36,158 nt of DNA, from assembly GCA_031277095.1 (NCBI GenBank), contig JAISLU010000003.1, forward strand, positions 1 to 36,158, given 5' to 3'. A model generated the notes under the pieces. It did not search any database, had not been told where the DNA came from, and saw only the letters and a program-made list of their open reading frames with translations. Both the position numbers and the translations under genes were made by a program. This DNA comes from Synergistaceae bacterium (lineage in GTDB: Bacteria > Synergistota > Synergistia > Synergistales > Aminobacteriaceae). Shown in pieces: positions 31,059-36,158 of the stretch; the stretch's first letter is position 1, and the number at the start of each line of letters is the position of its first letter.

Positions 31059-33392
31059 TTAGAGACAAATTATATTTTTTCCCAAATAGTCGAGTCGTTC
31101 TCTCAAATGTAAAATCTTTCGCTGAATCGATAATCCCTCGTCGAGTAAATGCTTGCCGGGGGACGATACGACGAGCTTACATAACCTTGTTTTTATTGCC
31201 ATTCTGCCATAGAAAAATCTCCATTTTTGGATATTGATTTGCGCCGCAAACCATAACAATTCGTTAAACGACATCTTATATTTGGGGATTAAAACCCTAA
31301 CAGAACTGCCCCCGTTTCCGCGGGCCATAAATCTCCACGGTTGAACATACGCTTGCCCAAAAGCGGTGACTGTGATTGCGCCGTTCGCAAACACTTCGCC
31401 GCTTTCGTCGGAAACCATGCGGATCAAACTATTGAATGAATCTCCGCTTGAAATATATGGACAGTTACCTACAATATAGTTTTTTTCTCCAGAAGATCTG
31501 CCATTTTGCACATCAAAAAAATAACTTACTGAAGCCGTCTTATCATAAGGCAACTCAGGCAAATCCTCGTCATACTCCGGGAAATCCTCGATGACTTCAT
31601 CCGCGATTTCAGGTTGCGATGTTACTGTTTGAAATATCGACATCAATACACTTTTCATTGCACTTTTCATTGCGGCAGCGGTTTCTTCTGTCGAGATCGA
31701 CGGTTGTCCAAGCCATTGTTGAGGGCTAAATTCCTGACCGTCCATGATATATTGGCCGGGAATGACGGAAGCGATTTGCGAATCGAAAGTATTTCCGTCT
31801 TGAAAACACGAAAAGCATCGTAACACTTCCGGTATTTGCGAACCGTCGCAAAAAACTCTTTTTCCTTTCAGTTTTTTATAACCGTCATTTTCTATTCGGG
31901 CCATAAACACGGCTGAATTTTTGTCCATGGGAACGTGAGCCTTGGCTACGATGATTGATGTCGGCACGGCAGTCGGATAAAACAAATCTTCAGGTAAACT
32001 GATCACGCCGATGAGTGTGTGCCGTTTTATGAACGAACTTCTCCAAAGCGCATTATCGTCATCGGCGAAAATTCCCGCTTTTACGACACACGCAAGCAGC
32101 CCCTCGGCTTCTAGCGCGTCCATAGCGGCGTCAATAAAATCACGTTCCGGCTCATTCTCCTGTGAAAATGGCGGATTTAAAAATGCGCGAGTAAATTTCC
32201 CGCGAATGCTTTCTCTATTTGCAGACTCAAAACAGTCGCTGTTTTCTATATGACTTTTACCGTCGCCGCGGAAAAACATATTGAGCGTCGCAAGAGCCCA
32301 AACAGTTGGATTTGTGTCGAAACCATACAACGACTGTTTGATTTTTTCAATAGCTTTCGGCCCTTTAGCTTGAGAGATCATTTTATCGAATGCGGCAACG
32401 AGGAAACCCCCAGTACCGCTTGCAATATCGATAACTCTGTCATTAGTTCTCGTGTTTACAATATCGACACATAGTTTTGTAATATGCCTTGGAGTAAACA
32501 CTATCCCCAAGGCATTATTATCGTATCCGTATCGTAAAAAGGCTTCATAAAACAAACCCAAAAAATCGGTATCTGTTTGCAATACAGAACGGATATTTAG
32601 TCTTTCAAGAATTAAAACCACTCGCCGAATTTTGGGCGACAATCTTTCATAATCGTTAATTGTCAAATATAAAACATTTTTAAGTCTTTTCTTCTTATTT
32701 TCGTCCAGATCCATACTTTGCGTTATGGCGTCAGATACGAGTTTATTGATAGACGAAAGTCCGTTTTCTTCGAGCAAGTCTATTTTCCCCTGATATAAAG
32801 CCGTTATCATCGCGCCAAGCACTTTCGGACGCAACGGAGCCTCAATTTTCGCGCTTCTCAAAATTGAAGACAGTTCGATAGCACTATCGATGTATTCGGA
32901 AATGTCGGGAAGCGAAACCGAAGTTGTGGCATCGTCGGCCAGCAGCGCCAAGTCGACTTCCCGCGGAGACGGAATGGTCGTCAGTTCGTATCCATAGGAT
33001 TTCAAGTGTTGCCACGACGTCCCTTTTAAATATTTCACCTCGACTTGATATCCGTTATCGTCTTCGCCCGCAACCCCGACAGCGAATTTGACGGAAAACC
33101 TTCCGCTCGCGTTGATCGTATCGGCGTATTCAGTCGCTTCGGCAATCGCTTCAGTAATTTTCCTGAAGTCATTTTTCGCTTCGATAACCATTACGGGATC
33201 AGAATATCGGCACACCAAAAAATCGGGCTTGCCCAAACCCAGTCCAATTTGCGGGAAACAATCGACAATCTCCTGTTCTTCCAAAAAATCGCCGTTCTGC
33301 TGAACGTGATCGGTATTCCACCCACGTTTTACCGCAATGCTCCGAATGACATATCTTGTCCGGCTCTCCGCGCGTTTCTTGCCCATAATCAT
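31059..33392 (-). CDS. Single-chain restriction-modification protein (nuclease + N6-adenine methyltransferase + specificity region)
   Basis: 777 residues from ATG 33392, preceded by GGAAGG; the frame extends 15 codons upstream to 33437 without a ribosome site. N-terminal nuclease-like domain: GKPDFLV...VMVIEAKN gives Asp57, Glu71, Lys73. A helical region follows, then FTPRHITKLCVDIV and methyltransferase motif I DIASGTGGFL (~322-331) with the catalytic NPPF at ~406-409. The C-terminal ~200 residues (PYISSGDS..., ITVTAFGQAYVQPWRF, KWRFFYGRMA) resemble one target recognition unit of type I HsdS or type IIG enzymes. No separate hsdR or hsdS is nearby. The gene is visibly AT-richer than its neighbours, suggesting horizontal transfer. 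Confidence 0.85.
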   Translation of the reverse strand: MIMGKKRAESRTRYVIRSIAVKRGWNTDHVQQNGDFLEEQEIVDCFPQIGLGLGKPDFLVCRYSDPVMVIEAKNDFRKITEAIAEATEYADTINASGRFSVKFAVGVAGEDDNGYQVEVKYLKGTSWQHLKSYGYELTTIPSPREVDLALLADDATTSVSLPDISEYIDSAIELSSILRSAKIEAPLRPKVLGAMITALYQGKIDLLEENGLSSINKLVSDAITQSMDLDENKKKRLKNVLYLTINDYERLSPKIRRVVLILERLNIRSVLQTDTDFLGLFYEAFLRYGYDNNALGIVFTPRHITKLCVDIVNTRTNDRVIDIASGTGGFLVAAFDKMISQAKGPKAIEKIKQSLYGFDTNPTVWALATLNMFFRGDGKSHIENSDCFESANRESIRGKFTRAFLNPPFSQENEPERDFIDAAMDALEAEGLLACVVKAGIFADDDNALWRSSFIKRHTLIGVISLPEDLFYPTAVPTSIIVAKAHVPMDKNSAVFMARIENDGYKKLKGKRVFCDGSQIPEVLRCFSCFQDGNTFDSQIASVIPGQYIMDGQEFSPQQWLGQPSISTEETAAAMKSAMKSVLMSIFQTVTSQPEIADEVIEDFPEYDEDLPELPYDKTASVSYFFDVQNGRSSGEKNYIVGNCPYISSGDSFNSLIRMVSDESGEVFANGAITVTAFGQAYVQPWRFMARGNGGSSVRVLIPKYKMSFNELLWFAAQINIQKWRFFYGRMAIKTRLCKLVVSSPGKHLLDEGLSIQRKILHLRERLDYLGKNIICL

Positions 33393-33454
33393 CCTAGACC
33401 TTCCCGTATTCGGAGTTTGGTTTTCGTTAGGCCACATTCACACAGTTCGGCGTT

Positions 33455-34186
33455 TCACCAACCCATGAATTTTTTGATATTTTTGTAAAAAACATCCTCC
33501 AACTGAGGTTCGCTCAGACCGCTGACTTCCGTGCGCAGAATTTCCACGGCGTAATGGTGGAAGGGGGCGTCGCTTCCCCAGAAAAGGCGCTCGGACCCCA
33601 CTCGGTTGTAAGCCTCTCGGATTTTTGTGTGCATGGGCATTCCCGAATTCTCCAGCCAAATGTTGTCGTATTTCGCGGCTACGTCAATGGCGGCTTGAAT
33701 GTAAACGCCGTGACCGTGACCCATGTGAATCATCACGATACGAACGTCCGGGTAGAGTTCCGCCAACTGACCGATACTCCAAGGCAACGAAAAGGGCGGA
33801 TGCCCGGAATGGATGAACACCGGCAGGTCTTTTTTGCGGGCCGCCTCGATCAAGGGGAAGACGACGGGGTCGTTGGCCGTGTAAGCGTTGAACAGCGGAT
33901 GCAGTTTCAGACCGGAAAGGCCGCCTTCTCGATTGTCTCGATTGACCAGGGCGGTGAAGTCCGCCACGGTCTGTTCTCCTTTGTTGGGGTCCATCCAGGC
34001 CAAGCCGCAAAACCGCGTCGGGTGTTCGGCCAGAGCGACCAGAGTGACGCTGTTGTCCGGGTAGCTGATAATACTTTTTTCGATATCGTATTGCCGCATG
34101 GCGGCCACCATTTCCGCCGCCGTCACGCCGACATCGCACCAAGAACCGAAATAACCCACGTGAGCATGTGCGTCAATTTTTTTCAT
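33455..34186 (-). CDS. Amidohydrolase family protein (TIM-barrel, ACMSD/PDC hydrolase-like)
   Basis: 243 residues from ATG 34186, preceded by GAGGGG; the open frame continues upstream 26 codons without protein-like sequence. Metal motif HAH at residues 7-9 (KKIDAHAHVG). Further candidate ligands: His in VFIHSGHP and VMIHMGHG, and the Asp in LFWGSDAPF near the C-terminus. This arrangement fits the amidohydrolase-2 family, which includes decarboxylases and hydrolases acting on cyclic or aromatic acids. Substrate unknown. It lies 88 bases downstream of a TauB-like ATPase on the same strand, so it may process the compound imported by that transporter. Confidence 0.85.
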   Translation of the reverse strand: MKKIDAHAHVGYFGSWCDVGVTAAEMVAAMRQYDIEKSIISYPDNSVTLVALAEHPTRFCGLAWMDPNKGEQTVADFTALVNRDNREGGLSGLKLHPLFNAYTANDPVVFPLIEAARKKDLPVFIHSGHPPFSLPWSIGQLAELYPDVRIVMIHMGHGHGVYIQAAIDVAAKYDNIWLENSGMPMHTKIREAYNRVGSERLFWGSDAPFHHYAVEILRTEVSGLSEPQLEDVFYKNIKKFMGW

Positions 34187-34274
34187 TACGATACCCCTCG
34201 CATTCTTCTTAAAAAGTTCGCAGTTTTCGGAAACACACGCGCCAAGATACTCTGATATCTCCAACCGTGACCCG

Positions 34275-35114
34275 TTAGATTATATACTCTACCGGAGGTT
34301 CGGCTCCGGCGAGGTGGAATTTTTCCAAAACCCTGTTGCGCAGCTCCACGAAAATCGCGCTGCTCCTGTTTCTTGGAAACGGGCTGGCGATGTCGATGAT
34401 TTCGCTGATTCTTCCGGGCCTCGGGGTCATGATGACGACACGGTCGCTCAGGTATACCGCCTCGTCGATATCGTGAGTCACCAGAATCATCGTCGTGCCG
34501 AAGCTCTGCCAGAGTTCCAGCAGCTTTTCCTGGAGGTCCATCCTCGTAAACGAGTCCAGCGCCCCCATCGGTTCGTCCAAAAGCAGGGCCTTGGGCCTGT
34601 TGATGAGGGAGCGGACCAGCGCGGCTCGCTGCGCCATGCCGCCGGATATCTGGTGCGGGTAGGCCCGCTCGAATCCCTTCAGTCCGGCCATCTCGAGGTA
34701 CTCCGCCACGTCGGAACGGCGTTGGGCATAGACTCCCCGTGCTTTCAGGCCGAAGGCGACGTTCTCCTCCACGGTTTTCCAGGGGAACAGATTGGCCTGT
34801 TGGAAAACGTAGCCGCGTTCGTGACTCGTGCCCGTTACCGGCTCGCCGTCGGCCAAGATTTCCCCGGACTGCGGTTCGTCGAGCCCGGCTATAAGCCTCA
34901 AGAGGCTCGTTTTGCCGCAGCCGGAGGGTCCTATCAACGAGACGAACTCCCCTTGTCTTACGGAAAGACTCACGTTGTCGAGCGCGACGATTCCGTTTCC
35001 CCGGTCGTCCCGAAATTCCCGAGTGACGTTTTTCACTTCCACTACGACAGGCAGGGCAACGGCAGGAAAAGCGCCGACAGGAAGATCCGTTTTTGTTTCG
35101 TCGTAATCTATCAT
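34275..35114 (-). CDS. ABC transporter ATP-binding protein, SsuB/TauB type (second system)
   Basis: 279 residues from ATG 35114, overlapping the permease stop by four bases; the longer open frame upstream is antisense to the permease and not real. Walker A GPSGCGKTS, Q-loop FQQANLFPWKTV, signature ISGGMAQRAALVRSL (note Ile for the usual Leu), Walker B LLLDEPMGALD, switch His in LVTHDIDEA. It energises a sulfonate/nitrate/taurine-type importer with the tandem permeases upstream. The ligand is unknown; the adjacent amidohydrolase suggests an organic acid or amide. Confidence 0.92.
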   Translation of the reverse strand: MIDYDETKTDLPVGAFPAVALPVVVEVKNVTREFRDDRGNGIVALDNVSLSVRQGEFVSLIGPSGCGKTSLLRLIAGLDEPQSGEILADGEPVTGTSHERGYVFQQANLFPWKTVEENVAFGLKARGVYAQRRSDVAEYLEMAGLKGFERAYPHQISGGMAQRAALVRSLINRPKALLLDEPMGALDSFTRMDLQEKLLELWQSFGTTMILVTHDIDEAVYLSDRVVIMTPRPGRISEIIDIASPFPRNRSSAIFVELRNRVLEKFHLAGAEPPVEYII

Positions 35115-36049
35115 TTGATCAAACCTTTCTGCCAAGCCAGCAACCGGTTTTTTATGCCGTTGATCGCCGTCAGGACGGAAATGAAGAGTATCGCCATAAT
35201 GACGATGGCGGCGTAGACGCTGGCGTAGTTCATCCACCCCATCGCGAGATTGATGTAGTACCCGAGCCCTCCGCGTGCCCCGATCATCTCGGAAACGACC
35301 AGAGTGCTGAACGCGATGCCGGTCGCGGTCGATATTCCGGTGAAGATGGCGGGAACGGCGCCGGGTATGGCTATTTTGCGCAGCATGTAAAAATCGCTGG
35401 CTCCAAGGATGCGGGCGGCCTCGAAATACGTCCTGTCGATGGAGCGAATGCCCCGCGCCGTGGTGAAAGCCACGGGAAACCAGGCGCTGATGGCGACCAG
35501 TGCCACCGCCGTGGAAAAGGTGTCGGGCATGACGATCAGCACCAACGGTACTAACGCGATGGCCGGAATGACCCCGACGACTTTCATGATGGGAAATAAC
35601 CAGTAGTGCCAACGGTCGGACCAGCCGATCAAAATACCGCTGACGCTGCCGAACAGGCTTCCCGCCGCGAACCCCGCGGCAAAGAGCCGCAAAGAATAAA
35701 GGCAGTTCACCGCGTGAGCGCTCCGTTCCCGGAACATCACCTCCATGATCTGCGCCGGCCCGGGGAAAAAAGGCAGGGGTAAAACGCCTGTTTTGGACGA
35801 AAGAACGTCCCAGACCATGAACACAACCCCTACGGCACCGTAAAACCGCGCGCCGCGGTCAAGGGCTTCGGCATAAGGGCCTCCCCGCAGCGCAAGCAGG
35901 CCCCTTGTCCCGAAATACGCCGTCAGTGCGGCGAGAAGTCCCCGAAAGGGAAGCTCGTCGATCTCGATAACGGGCGGAATCAAAATATTCGAAGCCAGCG
36001 CCGCCGCGTAAGGCAGAACGGCGAAGAGCCTCCAATAAGAATGCTTCAT
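35111..36049 (-). CDS. ABC transporter permease, SsuC/TauC type (second system, first of two in window)
   Basis: 312 residues, longer than the usual ~250-270 because of an N-terminal extension with extra hydrophobic segments (LPYAAALASNILIPP, LLAALTAYFGTRGLLAL). The core has LPLPFFPGPAQIMEVM, the EAA-like loop YFEAARILGASDFYMLRKIA and MIGARGGLGYYI. It is separated by three bases from the stop of another permease. Confidence 0.9.
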   Translation of the reverse strand: MKHSYWRLFAVLPYAAALASNILIPPVIEIDELPFRGLLAALTAYFGTRGLLALRGGPYAEALDRGARFYGAVGVVFMVWDVLSSKTGVLPLPFFPGPAQIMEVMFRERSAHAVNCLYSLRLFAAGFAAGSLFGSVSGILIGWSDRWHYWLFPIMKVVGVIPAIALVPLVLIVMPDTFSTAVALVAISAWFPVAFTTARGIRSIDRTYFEAARILGASDFYMLRKIAIPGAVPAIFTGISTATGIAFSTLVVSEMIGARGGLGYYINLAMGWMNYASVYAAIVIMAILFISVLTAINGIKNRLLAWQKGLIK

Positions 36050-36052
36050 GCT

Positions 36053-36158
36053 CTATCTCCCCTCGTGCCAGACGAGAAGTCTGCCTCGGGCGAACCCGAT
36101 CAGGGCCAGTATCGCCGAGAAGAGAACCGCCATGACGATGATCGCGGCGTAGACCTTG
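36053..36158 (-). CDS. C-terminal end of a second ABC permease, TauC/SsuC type (partial)
   Basis: 35 in-frame codons to a TAG at 36053. The sequence begins KVYAAIIVMAVLFSAILALI and ends with VWHEGR. It resembles the final membrane helix of the neighbouring permease (SVYAAIVIMAILFISVLTAI), indicating tandem permease genes. The rest lies beyond the right edge. Confidence 0.75.
   Translation of the reverse strand, partial: KVYAAIIVMAVLFSAILALIGFARGRLLVWHEGR

Noticed and set aside
34275-35612. 445-residue frame for the second TauB-like ATPase
   Set aside because: Residues before ATG 35114 overlap the permease gene in another frame and do not look like protein; the ATGA overlap marks the real start.

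Overview
This 36 kb window comes from a moderately GC-rich bacterial chromosome. Genes are tightly packed, with many ATGA-type overlaps. The content is dominated by uptake and interconversion of sulfur amino acids: two metNIQ transporters, MccA/MccB, LuxS, CysE, CysK, MetY, and sulfonate/taurine-type and peptide-type ABC transporters. It suggests an anaerobic amino-acid-fermenting bacterium. My best guess is a member of the Synergistota, with a clostridial Firmicute second. This is an inference from gene content; the window holds no rRNA or other phylogenetic marker.

Layout. Positions 1-2.6 kb (minus) hold a MoxR AAA ATPase followed by a VWA/metallopeptidase protein that runs off the left edge. 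Positions 3.0-4.8 kb (plus) hold an AT-richer orphan PD-(D/E)XK-like protein, then a 5'-truncated beta-CASP metallo-beta-lactamase remnant. Positions 5.0-10.3 kb (plus) start with a promoter and an RNA leader ending in an intrinsic terminator, then metN-metI-metQ-mccB-mccA. Positions 10.4-17.8 kb (plus) hold a zinc alcohol dehydrogenase, luxS, a second methionine-type transporter (metQ2-metN2-metI2), an aminotransferase and a GlcD-like FAD oxidase. Positions 17.8-19.1 kb (plus) hold a Cys-codon leader peptide, an attenuator and cysE. Positions 19.2-23.3 kb (minus) hold a peptide-type ABC operon without ATPase genes. Positions 23.4-28.6 kb (minus) hold a second Cys-codon leader and attenuator, two NMT1/TauA-like binding proteins, a permease, an ATPase and cysK. 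Positions 28.6-36.2 kb (minus) hold metY, an esterase, a single-chain restriction-modification enzyme, an amidohydrolase and a second TauBC-like transporter with tandem permeases.

How the genes work together. Methionine imported by MetNIQ can pass through SAM and S-ribosylhomocysteine to homocysteine (LuxS), and then through MccA and MccB to cysteine. CysE with CysK makes cysteine from serine and sulfide, and MetY fixes sulfide or methanethiol onto an activated homoserine. The TauABC-like and peptide transporters would supply organic sulfur.

The most interesting signal is a pair of ribosome-mediated attenuators, upstream of cysE (17772-18016) and of the TauABC-cysK operon (28364-28589). Each has a near-consensus promoter and a 27-28 residue leader peptide with a TGT Cys codon at codon 16. 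Nine nucleotides further on, an antiterminator arm within the leader ORF pairs with the 5' arm of an intrinsic terminator. The peptides share a Gly-Ser...Pro-Gly-Gly-Ile/Val-Gly ending. The same geometry occurs at two unlinked operons of one pathway, which argues for a cysteine-sensing regulon controlled by transcription attenuation.

Two dispersed repeat families are also present. Repeat A is 103 bp, with two full inverted copies and one fragment carrying an 18-bp tandem expansion. Repeat B is about 117 bp, in two copies. Both have been inserted into operons and alter gene ends.
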